Origin: Pleodorina starrii
Taxonomy: Eukaryota > Chlorophyta > Chlorophyceae > Chlamydomonadales > Volvocaceae
Reading direction: 5' to 3'
Assembly (NCBI GenBank): GCA_030267565.1
Contig: BRXU01000024.1
Location: forward strand, 257,001 to 321,000
Length of the DNA: 64,000 bases
How positions within the stretch are numbered: the stretch's first letter is position 1; each line of letters begins with the position of its first letter. The notes beneath the pieces are model-generated. The model had not been told where the DNA came from. It searched no databases and worked only from the letters and a program-made list of their open reading frames with translations. Positions 1-12,513 of the stretch are shown piece by piece. Made by a program: the position numbers and the translations under genes.

Positions 1-727
1 TGGTCCATCCACTACACACGGCCTGCTTATACTACACCACACCAAAATCGGGACTGCCGGAGGCCCCTACTTGTAGAAAAGTTGTAAAGGGTACGGAAGA
101 AAGTCTCCGAGACCCATACCCACCCACCCACCCCCTTGCCGTACAACCACCTTTGGCAGGCCATAACTTTGTTAACCCAGGTCGAAATTCACTTCTGAAA
201 ACATTGTTTTGTTTCCTAGCCCCCCCCCGACAACAACACGCAATTTATTGATGCATCGACGCCAACATTACAATGTACGGGCTCCAGGGGCTAAGTTTCA
301 CGCAGGGTTTCACGCCAAGTTACATGGCAGGGTGTATTTCTGCCAAGCTGTACGCGTCTCTTCTGAATTTCCGTTTAGGGGCCTGGCCTTTAGAGGTAAA
401 TAAGCCTACTGGTCGACAAAGGGTGGAGCGTACATGAAAAGTCTGTGGCAACTTGGTAGAGGTCGAGTATCGTGTACTCATGGATTGTAGCAGTGACCGT
501 CACCACCTGTTTGTTATTACGTGCATTGAAGTTCTGGTTTCGCGCTTGTGCGCAGATGCTTGTGGGAAGAAACCTACATGTCGTACGGTACGGACATAAA
601 ATTCCCGTGCAAATGCTGCCTGAAGCCAGTTGAAGCAATACTGGCTCAGGGCGAGCTAGACGTCGAGAGCCACAATTGCAGTTAGAAGTGATCGCACCTG
701 TACCGTATCCATGTTATATGAATTGCC
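1..727. other. Intergenic start of window
   Basis: No convincing exon was found here. The stretch holds C-runs and one segment (81-204) that recurs near 52.6 kb inside LINE debris. The first supported coding sequence begins at 728. Promoter elements of the kinase gene are probably here but none could be identified. Confidence 0.5.
81..204 (-). repeat. Dispersed repeat shared with 52612-52731
   Basis: About 120 bp align with 52612-52731 in the same orientation, differing by scattered substitutions and small indels. Both contain GAAAGTCTCCGAGACCCATA and the string GGCAGGCCATAACTTT. The second copy sits inside a decayed minus-strand LINE, so this may be a LINE fragment or a separate short element. 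Strand is given by analogy with that LINE. Confidence 0.75.
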
Positions 728-3700
728 ATGAGCTGTTTTGGATGCTTTGGCAGCCCTAAGGACCTTCCGTGTAGGGCCGAAGATGCTGGCTCGTTAAAGA
801 AAAGTTTGCCAGTTGTTCAGGCAGAGAACTGTTATGCGGAGGCGCAGGCCACTGCTGTCCAAAAACCTACCTTTGTCCCAGCAGCAGAGTCTCCAACTGT
901 TACACATGTAGATGCGGATGCTGTCCAGGCGGAACCTCTGCCCCCTCCACCTCCGTGGCGATCGCGTGAGGTACGGCCGCTTAACAGCTTGGTTGTGTTA
1001 CATTTGTTGTGTTGAACGAGTGTGAGGCGTCGTCGTATCTTACAGGAGCTTGCGGAGATAGCCTTGCGGCTCGCGGACGCGTCAGGACCTTGGTTGGAAC
1101 GTGCGCAAACGAGCGCAAGCACGCTGGCAGCTTCTCTTGGGGCCACGTTGGTGAGGTAAGTGCTGGGTGAACTTCTCAAGTAGACTCCGCGGCATGCAGG
1201 ACGGGGTGCCTGCCTGCCCGGCGAGAGGACATCGTCATCAGGACCTTGTGTGCTGTGGACCGATTGGCAGACTGTGGGCGCTTTGCACATACACCTGGGG
1301 CCCATGAAAGGCCCGAGGCACAGAGCGTGATTGGGCACGGGACATTGCGTGGATACGGCCCTTGCTACCGGCAAGCTGGAAACTCGTCCAACCCGGCGTT
1401 GTCGCTCCTGACGAAATCGCCTGGCCTGTTGCAGGAAGGCCGCAGAAGGCCGGCCGCGCACACTGCACGCGGATGTATGGTTGTTGCAGGACGGGAGTCT
1501 GGGGGGCTTTGCAGTCCGCATACCCTTAAGTTTGAGGCCGTTTCGCCCTCTCATCTCTTTGTTCCGTTTGTATCGTCAGCATATGGGCGTTCTCGTCGGA
1601 TAAGTCTACAGCTGTGGTGCTGGCGTCCGGTGGAGCCTTGCGGATGATGCAGCCCCAGGGCTACAGCGTCCCGGTAGCGTGCGTGGAGGGACAGCGGGTG
1701 TGCAGCAGCCTGCAGCGGGTCGTGTCCCGCGAGGTAAGGGCCTGCTTGGGGATGCCAGTAGCCCCAATACATCTGCTCTTATAGGGGGAATGCGTCAATG
1801 CAGAATACACGCATCATAAGTAGGGACATACGTCAACGCGCAAGTTTCGCCATTGTTATGGGTTCCCTATCAAACCATGCAAATATGGCATGCTGCGCGG
1901 GGTACCAAGCCCAGATTTGTGCCGGCTAACCATTCTTTTGTCATCTACAGGACATTTGCACCAACTATGTCGTCTCCACTACACCGCTCCCTGCCATAGC
2001 TTCGGCATGCAAAGCTTCCCTGTCCCAGTAATGCTCGTCCGTGCCTGCATTTTCGTGTTCTTTAGGCGCCGCTGACATGGAGCATGGATACCAGCGCTGG
2101 CATTGGAGCCAGAACCGCAGCGGACGCCGACGAAGGGCCGTCGGACCTGAAACACCTCGCAGCCGCTTCGGGTATGCAGCACTGCGCGGTGCTGCCCCTC
2201 AAGCACACTGGCGCATTGGCGGGCGCATTGCAGATCAGTCTCGGCGGGACGCAGCCGGAGGAGAATGCCAGCACGCCAGCCTGTCCCGCTGCGGCCCACT
2301 CCTTCAGCTTGTCCGCGGCCCCGGATGTCGCCGATGCGACTAACGAAGCCAACGGTGAAGCCAGCGCCGACGGGAAGGGTGCAGCGGTGCCCAACTGGCT
2401 GCCGCACCACTTGCCCGATCTTATGATGCTCTCTCCGGCGACGACCCCGACCATCTCAGGCGCGGGATGGGGGCTGTCGTCTCAGATGGCTTCCGGAGCG
2501 CAGGCGGTCCCGCTACCGCAGGGCGTGGTGGACCTGGTGGCGGCGTTGCGGCGCTGTACCACGATCAGCATGCTCATCAGTGCCGTCGTAGCGGGGCTGC
2601 AGGACCTGACCTACCGTGCGACGGCCATGCACTTCTGCGCCACGCCTATGCTGGTGCACAAGTCGGCGGTCACCGCGGCCATCTTCCAGGACTGCGGGCC
2701 ACGGGAGGGCGGCGGCACGGTCAAGGAGGGCAACCACACGCGTGGGGAAACGGAGAGGTGCGTGAAGTTCGTGGAGGGTGTGTGCACGTGTGCTGGACCA
2801 TCGCGAAGCGGAAACGCGGGAAAAAGCGGGACTCTGCAAATTTATGGGGGTCGAGTGTAATTGTCTAAAGATGCGAGCGAGAGGCAAGGGGGTTAGGGGG
2901 GTAATAAGGAAGGGTTCATACTGGTGCGCGGCGGGGCTGGTGCAACAAGGATGGGAGCCGGCTTCCCCCTCAACGGACCGGCCTTCTCATTGGAGGGAGG
3001 CTGGCAGTTTTGGTCTCCTGGCGAGGCGGGATGGGGAGATGGGGCAGAATGGTGTCTTCTATCGGGTCGATGCTGCTCGGGCGTGATGAGTCGCATGCCC
3101 CTGAAGTGTCTCGTTGCGGCACGGCTTTTAGTGAGCTCATGTTCTCGGCGTCTAGCTGTTGCTTGGCGGCGCTTTTGCCACCAAGCTGAAACGTCACGCA
3201 TGCTCCCCGTCAGCCCAGTCAACTAGGCCACTCGAGCTCATCCCAACCACATGACCTAACCGCCGTATCCCTTGCGCGCAGCGACTTGCGGGTCTGGCCT
3301 GCGTCAACGGGGAACCCGCTGGCGGACAACCAGGACCAACAGTCCCGCACGGTGAAGGCGCATGTCACCCACCTGAATCATACCTTGATGCTCCAGGTCG
3401 GTCCTTTGATCGGTTGAATTGTTAATGCAAGTCAGTGCGTTGCGTTGACTCGCGAAGGGCCTCGGGTTGGCCGCGCACTAGTGCAGCCAGGGCAAGATGC
3501 TAGTGACCTGGCTGGCGTGCATGCCGGCTACCGGGCACCCGACTAATGGTTATAGCTGCCTCCACACCGCAGCTGGGTCTGTGAGGCTGTGGTGAAGACT
3601 GCAGGCCGGGGCAAGCGGTAATAGACAAGCTTCAGGGGCTTATGTTCCCTTGCGCTTTACAACATCGCGAGCCGTGTGCGCCATACGACGGCTTCACCGG

Positions 3701-6700
3701 GGACCATCTCCGCTTTGCCGGTCCGGTCCGGCAACCCGCCTTGAAGTTATGTCCACTCCCGAGCGCGCTTCTTGGCAGAGGTATCACGAGGCATCACTAG
3801 ATTCATGCCTGCCCACGGACGCATATGTGTGGACGGGCCGCCATACGCTGCATCTCTTGCGAGACTTCACCTGACGTGGCTGCCGTCGCCTGCCCCACTT
3901 TCGCAGCTCCTGACGGGGGTTGACAGCACTCGGCATCGGCGGCAGTACGGCGGGTCTGTCATCCAGAACTGCAGCGAGTACATGCAGGTTGGGGCTGGAG
4001 AGAGGAGCACGCGGGGCGAGGGACGGGCTGCATACCACGTCACTTGGTCCGGGGGGGTGTCACTCGGCTTGACAGGGACAAACTTGGGAAGAACTTGTCC
4101 TTTCCATGCGAGGGCAGGTGCGAATCTCCGGTGGTGTGAAGGCTCTGAGCTGGTCCACGGACACTGCAGCGGGAAAGCTGCCAGCCGCATTTACCTAATC
4201 AGTGCTGGAGACACACGTTACTGAACGTCATGCCCGATCCGTAATGCCCAACCCCAGGCTTTAACCCTCAGGGACACCACACGCACATATCATTCTGCCA
4301 CATGCATGGCTATGCCAGATCGGTAAAGCCAACGCGCCTTCACCCCACGGTCCGCACCCCTCCTCCCGTGGAAATCCCCACACCATGCTCAGGACGAGAG
4401 CAACCGGGGTCGCGACGTGTCGCTGTGCCACCGAGTGGGTGTGGCGGACGTGGGTAGCTTGGTGCTGGCTACCGGGGTGCAGCCGGGCAGGGTGCCGCTG
4501 CTGGCCACTTACCTCACCAGCCGGGAGCCGCTGCCGGAGCCACTACTCGAGTCGGCGCTGGCGGTGGTTCAGCAGGCATTGAAGGTGGCTGGGGCGGAGC
4601 GGGGCGGCGGGTGTTTGAGTAGCATCAGAACTCCCGGAAGTATCAGGCCTTTCGGGTATCGACCAAACCTTTAAGGGCCGAAGGCGCCGCAAAATCGTAG
4701 TGGTAATCGGCAGGGGAGGGCTGCATCGGGACATGGAAGGTTTTGCCGTAAAGAGCCTGGGGGGCGGCGCACGGCGTAGCGGCCGTGAGTGCATTCCGTC
4801 GTACTACGAGCTGCGCCAGGGTTTGGCATGGCGCCACTGCCACTGGGCAGCCAGGAGAGACGGAAAGGAAGCGGCATTGAAGCTTTACTCTGCCTCCCTT
4901 TTCTTGCCGCTGCTTGGACCAAAATGCATGAGTTGGCCCCTCTCTCCTGGCGACTGTGCTTCTCCCTGCCTCTCCGGCCTCTCCTGCCCTCCCGCTGCCC
5001 GCAGCTGTCTGTGGTGGTGGTTCAGGCGCTGCTGTCCCCGGGTGGCGAGCTGAACGACGAGTGGTCCACCCTCCACGACTTCCACCTCAACCCCAACTCC
5101 ATCGCGGTTTCCACCAGCTGCACCCCCCGCTCCATCATGCCCCGCTCTGTCGCCGCCGCTGTCGTCTCTGGAAAGGAGCCGGCGCTGGGGCAGGGCGTTG
5201 CAGCCGCAGCCGCTGTGCCCTTGAGTGCTGCAAATGACGAAGGTGAGGGCCCTCGACAGGAAAAGAGTTTACCGGTACCCCAGCTGGAGATTGGAGTAGG
5301 CGTCGAAACAATGATTTCTGCGACCGTACCAGCACCTCTTCGGCTGGAGCGCGACATCAGCGCGCTGCTGGGTTTCGGGCACGTGCCACGTTGAAGCTGC
5401 CACTGGGGCCGCCCTTAAGCCCAGGGCCCTTGTTGCCGTGCTGTGAGCTTGTTTTCCGTGCCTACATGTACGTATGCTGTCCGACGCCGTGCCCTGGGCG
5501 CTTTGCTCTTGCGGCTGTCTGCCGCACCGCCTGGAGACCTTCATGCTCGTTAAGGCGGAGTCCGAGTCCGATGATTGCTCTCTCGGGCCAGCGATTCAAA
5601 GAGACATGTTGACATGCAGTGCACGCATGCACCGCCTCGCTGGGCAGGCACGGCTGGCATCTCGGGCACGGCTACGCGGCGCAACTTGTCGTTCGGCATC
5701 ACGACCTCTTCGGCGGCGGCACCCCGCTCCAATCTGGGCATGATGGTGTCGTCCATCCGCTCTTCGCTCAACCAAGTGCTGTCGCAGCGCGCCGCCCTGG
5801 AGGCGTGAGTCGGGCTGTGTTCTTTGGGGGGGGCTTCAAGACGAAGTTGGTGGAGGATTTTTCTCATGCGGGCAAGGATACGGTATGGCTCTGCGTTTGG
5901 CTGGGAAAACGATTCCCTCGTTTGTCCTATTAAGAGATAGCGGAATGGAAGCCCGTCGGAGGGTTATGCGGCTGGCCTGGCGGGGCGTTGTCTGCAGCGT
6001 GATGTGTGTCATGCCTTACACGTGGCTCGCGGAGAAATTTGCAAGGTTTGGGAACGCAACAGCAAAGGGCAAGAAGACCGGGGAACGTCGTTCATGTGGC
6101 TTTTTTCCCGTTCCGGTGCCCCCGCCGCCAATGGCAGGGAGGGGCTGCAGGACGATGTCAACGGTGTGGAGCTGCTGAAGCAGATCGGGCAAGGCGGCCA
6201 GGGGGTGGTGTTCTGCGGCACGCTCCACGGGCTGGAGGTGGCGATCAAGGTGGGGGCGGTGGAGCGTGCTTGGCTGGCAGACACACGTCAAGGCGGCTAG
6301 GATTGAGGGCGAGCGGCAACTGGTGTGGCGGTTCGGTTGCGTGGGGGCTAGCTGCCATTTGCCGCGGCATTGTTAGAGCACGCCTGTCACGGGCCCCTTT
6401 TTTTGCGAGTTCGCAATGCCGTACTTGTGGCGCATCAGGTCGTTGGCACGGAGGAGGGCGCGGACGAGGTGTACGACATTGACGACGAGGGGCAGATGAT
6501 CAAGCTCAAGCGCGTGCTCAAGCGGGACGCCACCGAGCTGGCAGTCACCACCTCCATCAGCCACCCAAACATCGTGCAGGTGAGGGGAGAGAACAGAGAA
6601 GCGATGGCTGAACAAGAGGTGTGTAGGGGTGCTGCACATGACAAAGCTGTAGGGGGCCGGGTAGTGGGAAAGGGGTGGCCAGATGTGTAAGGCGACAGGC

Positions 6701-9700
6701 CCCCGCTAACGCCGTCTCCTTCTCCTCTGCGAAATATTCTTTATACCCCCCGTGGTTGTCAGACGCTGGCACGTCCTGCTTGTTTGGGTATTGCAGTTGC
6801 AAGGACAACGTGGGGCTGCCCCCGCGCGACTTCGGTTATGCCCATGATCGTCGCACACCGGCGCTGCGTGAGCGATCGGCAACCTCCCGCCTACGGGCCG
6901 GAGCCCGAGCCCACATGCTGTGCCGCGACCATCGCCCGGCCCACCCGTGCCTCGCACATGCGCAGGTGTTTAGCTACTTCATGGATGTGATGGTGGTGGA
7001 GTACGTGGGCCAGCCTGACCGCTTCAAGCTGCTGCCCAAGGCCAAGGGGCCGAGCATGAGCGACGCGGCGGGGGACAACTGCGGGGTGACGGGGCCGTCC
7101 AACATGATTATCTGCATGGAGTACTGCGATGCCGGTGGGACTAGGGCGGGGGAGCAGTTTGGCGGGTGGTGGTGTCCGCCGGCGTTCGCCTGGCTTTTGG
7201 CTCTACTGGCGCAACCTGTTGGCTCTGGAGCCTAGTCGACCCGCACGAAGTAGTTTGGTGCGGAAAATGCAGACGGCGGACTCCAACAGCCCTGTCTTCC
7301 CACGCAGGCAGCCTCAAACACGCCGTCAAGCACGGTTGCTTTAGGACGGCGGGTTCCCGGCCAAACATGCAGGTGCGCATGTGTACGTTTACCGCCTCGC
7401 TCGGCCGCGGTGGACCAGCCCTTCATGGGATCGTGGTGCGCCGCGGCTCCAGGACTCGTTGCGGAGCGCGCCGGAATTCGTCAAGGCGCAAGATGTAAAT
7501 GTGCAGTTATTATCGTACTGCCTTTGCCGTGTCCATACTCCACAGCTGCAGCTCTTGCCACCCAGCCCCTGCCCCGCACTCGACCTTGCTGTCATCGCAA
7601 CGACATGAAGTGAGCACACCTTGCCTTCAGTCTGAGCGTAACTTTAACCTCCCATTTGCTTGCGCATTGAGCTGTCTTTTGTCCAATGCATTCCGTGGTG
7701 TGCAACCCGATCTGCTACCCATCCGCATCTTGCCCTGTCCCTCTCCCTCCCAGGCACTGTACACCACGCTCATGGAAATCGCACTGGCGCTGCGCCACCT
7801 GCACGCGTTGAGGCTGGTGCACTGCGGTGGGTTGTGTGGCCGGCTCCTGGCGCTTGAGGGTCATTGTGCCGCGCCGCGCTGCGGACCACGAGCGCGAGCG
7901 CGTCCTCGGGGTGTGCGTATGGCTTCTCTTTGGCTAAACTGATTCGGGGTTTGGGGGCCGGCTTCGTCCGTATGGCTTCTCTTTGGCCGTGACCATATGG
8001 GCACGGAACTGCAACTTCGTCCCTAAATTTCCGGTGACGTGTCGGGGCAGCGCATCTTGCATGTGGAGGCTGGTCGGGTTGCCGCACGCAAATTGGGGTG
8101 AGGTACTGTGATTTCACGGTGCTCCTTGAGGATGACCATGCGGTGATGATACCTACTTGTTACTCTCCGACTTGTGCAGCGGCACATTGCTCAGCAAGCC
8201 GTTGTTCTTTGCGGCTGCAGATCTCAAGCCGTCCAACATCCTGCTCAAGAGCTCTATGCGCGACCTGCGGGGCTGGGTGTGCAAGGTGGGCGTGTGGAGA
8301 GGTTTCCAGTAACATTACTATCGAGCCAGCACCTTTCGAACCATTATGTTCTTTCCCTAGAACAATGATCGTTCAAGAGTCTCGTGGGTGCCTGAGCGGT
8401 CAGTGCTGCCTGTTGAAAACACAGGGGGCTAGGCAAAGTTTTCAACAGGGATATGGAAGGGTCCGCGATATGGAAGGGCGCGGGTGCGTGGGCGCGGGTG
8501 CATGGCGTGGGTGCGTGTTTCCCAGACATAAGCCAGTCCAAGTAGCACCTGCACTCAGCAGGGGCCTTTACAGCGTGCGCCCAATGCGCGGCGCTTCTGC
8601 CCAGCCTCCTCTTCGATCGCAATAAGCAAGGCCGCTACGGCACCCTCGGTGGTTCGGAGATGCCCTCATTGAGTCACATCCCGGCCATTCGTCGGTTCCT
8701 GTCATCCGTCCTGCATTCGTGAGGATCGGCTCCCTCCTTGAACCTGCGCCCCTTTCAACTACGCCGCCCGGCCCGTGCATGCCTCCCTGCCTCAGCTCTC
8801 GGACTTCGGCTGCGTGCGCCTGATGGCCGAACCCGCCTCCGGGCAGCGGCCCAGCTTCAACTTGGAGTATGCGGTGGGCACGCCCTCGTTCATGGCGCCG
8901 GAGATGTTTTGCAAGGGCCACCCGCTGGACGCGGCGGTAGACATTTACAGGTGCGGTGTGACGCGGGGGCTGCCGTATGAAGGCCCCGAGGGCAGATGAG
9001 ACGCAGGGGGGAGTTGGCATTTGGGTGTTCCCTATTTGCAGCAGCGGGCACCAGTGGTAATTATCATCTGCTTTAAGCCCGGGTATAAAAAACCAAAATG
9101 CAGCGAAGGTCGGAGGGCGAGGGGAAGGCCGTCAGCCATCGGCGTGAAGCTCGGGACTGGGTTGAGTGCGGTGAAAGGTGGCCACGGAGTCAGGGAGCAG
9201 CAATGCCATGCCGGGAAGTTGGGGCGTCGTGGTGGCCGGGGGGTTTGCCACTGCCCTAAAGATCTCATTTCGTGGGGCATCGTGCCACCGCTCGAATCCG
9301 TGGGACGTTGCGCCCCTGCTGCGGTGTGCGTTGGATGTGAAGTGCCTCAGTACCTGCAAGCCGTTCCCGTGCTTTCGTGCCTGCTGATGGTCCCTAAAGC
9401 ATGTTGCGGCTCGCTCGGGTACTGCAAGTATAAGCTATGCTCCTCTTTCGTGTCTCGTTTGCCTTTTCCGCAGTTTTGGCATCCTGATGTGGGAGGTATA
9501 CACCGGGGGCATCGTGTACGACGGCGTGCCGCCGGACAAGCTTCCTTACCACGTGGTCAAGCGCGGACTGCGGCCGGCCTTTCCACCCGATTCGCCAAGC
9601 GCCTTCAGGTGGGTTCCTGGAAGCTCTTGAGTCTCGGAATGAAACGTGCAGACGAACTGCCGCCGGATAAGTTCATGCTGCGCAGTTACTCCATTCCCCG

Positions 9701-10141
9701 TCGATCAACCTCAATCGAGTTTTCATGATGACGTCACCATGTATCGTAGTACTTGCAATGGTTGAAACGGGAAAGCTCAACACAACCATCCGTTCCATCA
9801 CTGTTGTTGAAACCGTCGAATTTACAGTACGAGATGCCTTAGAAAGCGGGCTTCGAGGCAGCTGGTTGATGGCTTATCGGAGGGGGCTAAGGAATGGTCT
9901 GAATGGTCTGTGTCACAAATGGTGAATGAGGTATCTGGATGCTCACGTTCCACACTGCGCATTTTACTTACCAGTCGTGTTCTTTGTTTGGTGCATTCTC
10001 AGGTCGCTAGCGCAGGCGTGTTGGGCGAGCGACCCTCGGAGCCGCCCGACTGCCGCGGCGCTCGTAACAGTGCTCCAGCGACTGCTGTCTTCCTGTGCCT
10101 CCGCTGCTGCTGCACCTTCCTCGGTCGCGGGTGGCGGCTAG
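728..10141 (+). CDS. GAF-like N-terminal region plus Ser/Thr (TKL-like) protein kinase, 18 exons
   Basis: Predicted protein kinase of about 1043 aa that would phosphorylate Ser/Thr; substrate unknown. Exons: 728-970, 1046-1155, 1580-1733, 1951-2027, 2095-2757, 3282-3396, 4393-4584, 5005-5371, 5648-5804, 6138-6249, 6439-6579, 6966-7134, 7308-7372, 7754-7826, 8221-8285, 8796-8950, 9474-9608, 10003-10141. All junctions are GT-AG and all phases match. The kinase domain starts near residue 700: glycine loop IGQGGQGVVF, VAIK lysine near 730, hinge IICMEYCDAG, catalytic loop HCDLKPSN near 878-885 (Cys where RD kinases have Arg), DFG near 904 and APE near 935. The N-terminal about 690 residues begin MSCFGCFG and contain sensor-like segments that I recall from a lineage-expanded volvocine kinase family; calling them GAF-like is tentative. 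There is no transmembrane segment. The exon 3 acceptor (1580) was chosen on phase. Confidence 0.85.
6705..6745 (+). repeat. Short dispersed intronic repeat, copy 1
   Basis: This 41-bp segment in a kinase intron matches 40763-40804 in an argininosuccinate synthase intron, with four or five mismatches. Both begin GCTAACGCCGTCTCC and end TTCTTTATA. A shorter relative lies at 47244-47262 in an intron of the minus-strand helical-repeat gene. A nearby segment, GGGGGCCGGGTAG at about 6650, recurs near 17795 in an MBB1 intron. These are probably remnants of one short non-autonomous element. Confidence 0.6.
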
Positions 10142-11666
10142 ATGAGATGTACACTTCGCGGGGGGGGGGAGGGGCTGAGGCCCCTCAGTGTCGTTGCTCA
10201 TGGCGAACTTCACATCTGTGTACGCGTGTATGGAATAAAATAATTGGCCGTCTTGGAGATTGGGTATATTGGTACCAAAGCGCTCTGATGTGTGCATCTG
10301 AGGAGGCCGAACTCGGGGGCTTGCGATTCAGTTGCTTGGCTTCCGCGCATGTGGAGGAAGCGGGCACGGGAACAGTGACCGCAATATTAATAATTCATGT
10401 ACAGTCGCGCTGCAGTTCTGCCATTAGTACGGCGGGGCAGCATACTGCGAGTATGAGGTATGTGGAAAAGACCTTGGCGGGTGGCCTGACGTTCGTCTGG
10501 GGGGAAAGAGATTCACAACTTGCTAGTGGCGGATGGCCTTGAGTTTGTCCGAAAGGAAGAGGGAATATACTCCGTATACGGCCGTGGGCTTTATGCATTA
10601 CGTTTGTTTTCGTGTTGGAGCCAGGATTGAGCCGTTGCACAGGCCATGCTTGCTCCGAAGCTGGCGTGCAGCAACGCTTCGCCATCCGCCGTTGCCCGTG
10701 TCAGCACTGACTGCTCTCGACGTAGCCATGGGGCACCAACCGTGACTCCTTTTCTTTTGCTGTTGGTTAAGGCATGGTTTCGAGCCCTTCAGTGACATCT
10801 TACGTGGCATGGGCGTGCAGACAAATAAAGTTCGTTGGCTATTGCCACAGGCCCACAGCATGGTGTGTATTGGCTATGTGCGTGTGTTGGGTGCTATCGT
10901 TCCGGCCCGATGCAAAGGATTTCATCATTTTGCACATCGCGATGCTCATCTTCGGAGCACGTCCTGGGGCGTACCGGTCCCAGGGCTTTCCTGCGATGAC
11001 CCGGCAGACCTAGTCGCAAGGGACCTCGAATCGAACCTGAAGACACGTCAGCAGACAGGGGATCATTTTTGTCCGCTCGCTCGAGGACAGGCGGGAGCAC
11101 GGCTCCGCTTGTTTTGCATCGTACGGCTGTACCGTGCTGTACCTCGCCTGGCTTGACGGTCGTGTACCTGATCGCTCTACAATCTTGTCTGGAGTCCGAT
11201 GTAACACGCTATCTTTTTGAGTCCATTGTAAACCATTCTGAAGCGGTTCGCAACTGTCACAGTGCCTTCCCAGCAGCCCCCGAAGCAATTCGCAATTGTT
11301 ACCCTAACCCAATTCGGTTCAAGTGCAGCCCTCCAAGGAAGGCCCGTGAAGGCCTCCCGCACAACACTGTGGGGCGTGTTTTCACAGAATTCGGCCAGGG
11401 CGCCTGCGGCGGTGAAAGTGCGATGTGTCTGCGACAGGAGGACCCTGGAGGACAAACACGGACAAACAAAGCAGCTTGCGCAGGCTTGCGGTTACCGGAT
11501 TTACAGATTTACAGTGGACCCTGAACGGGTCCACTCTAATAATTGCTGAGCACATTACTGTGAGCCCTACAGCTTGCACTGAGTGTCAAGCTGTTCGGGC
11601 CACGGCGCACCTGGGCGCACTGGCATCACGGGGCTTCGGCCTTCATTTATTACGCTGGAATTCCAT
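10142..11666. other. Intergenic, no gene seen
   Basis: Downstream of the kinase stop. Overlapping reading frames occur on both strands, but none has a recognisable domain, exon-like splice borders or consistent phase. An AATAAA-containing stretch lies near 10230, but no nearby TGTAA was found for the kinase. Around 11240-11310 a short motif (GAAGC followed by TTCGCAA) occurs twice, about 40 bp apart. Confidence 0.5.
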
Positions 11667-12028
11667 TGTCACGACACACTGCGTAATTGACACAGCGTGT
11701 CAAAAGCCTGGATTGTACGATCTACACCAGGAAACCCCTCCTCGGTCAAGGATGGGGGAATGCCGCGGAATCTACTCCGGAAGACGGGATCTGAGTGCCG
11801 TCACTCCGGCGATCACTGCCTGAGCGGGAGCTGAGTGCCGCTCATGATCCAAGTACGGCAGGATCCCTAAGCCCGGCTACGATAGAAAGGCCCGGTCAGG
11901 CCTGCCCAACAAGCTCGAGTCACCTTTACCAGTCTGCAGTACGAATGCAGATGTCTTTGGCCGCTAGATTCAGTCATATATGGCGCGGAGCACTACCCGA
12001 TGTGCCAGAGACGTAGTGTGTCGTGACA
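11667..12028. mobile_element. MITE with terminal inverted repeats, copy A
   Basis: A 362-bp element bounded by the perfect 14-bp terminal inverted repeat TGTCACGACACACT (11667-11680 and complement at 12015-12028). Just inside the left end is a palindrome, TTGACAC-AGC-GTGTCAA. There is no transposase frame, so it is non-autonomous. A second copy follows after only 2 bp (GC). Excluding the insert in copy B, the two differ at only about four to five positions. No clear target-site duplication could be defined. Confidence 0.85.
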
Positions 12029-12030
12029 GC

Positions 12031-12513
12031 TGTCACGACACACTGCGTAATTGACACAGCGTGTCAAAAGCCTGGATTGTACGATCTACACCAGGAAACC
12101 CCTCCTCGGTCAAGGATGGGGGAATGCCGCGGAATCTACTCCGGAAGACGGGATCTGAGTGCTGTCACTCCGGCGATCACTGCCTGAGCGGGAGCTGAGT
12201 GCCGCTCATGATCCAAGTACGGCAGGATCCCTAAGCCCGGCTACGATAGAAAGGCCCGGTCAGGCCTGCTCAACAAGCTCGAGTCACCTTTACCAGTCTG
12301 CATTACGAATGCAGATGTCTTTGGCCGCTAGATTCAGTCATATATGGGGGGAGTTGCGGGAACCCCGTCTAACGGTACGCGGCCTGGGTTCGAATCACAT
12401 GGCCGGCCACTGGTGAGGTGTTTCCCACGAAAAACCCAGTTCGGGGTTTCTGGTGTGGGGGGGTTGGGCGCGGAGCACAACCCGATGTGCCAGAGACGTA
12501 GTGTGTCGTGACA
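12031..12513. mobile_element. MITE copy B, interrupted by an insertion
   Basis: Same element as copy A in the same orientation, with intact termini at 12031-12044 and 12500-12513. It is 483 bp, exactly 121 bp longer than copy A, and the extra sequence is one block at 12348-12468. The close match to copy A implies a recent tandem duplication or two very recent insertions. Confidence 0.85.
12348..12468 (+). mobile_element. Possible tRNA-derived SINE fragment nested in MITE copy B
   Basis: A 121-bp block absent from the otherwise matching MITE copy A. It contains GGTTCGAATC at 12387-12396, a good match to the RNA polymerase III B-box/T-arm consensus. No good A-box was found at the expected upstream distance, so it would be 5'-truncated if it is a SINE. 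The block ends in a G-run. Target duplication is at most two or three G residues and is ambiguous. Confidence 0.45.

Noticed and set aside
832..1554. Long minus-strand open frame opposite the kinase 5' exons
   Set aside because: Shadow of GC-rich exons and introns; no domain and no splice logic, while the plus-strand exon chain is phase-perfect.
11010..11060. GGTTCGATTC on the minus strand, like a tRNA T-arm
   Set aside because: No A-box, acceptor stem or anticodon arm at the proper spacing; isolated B-box match.
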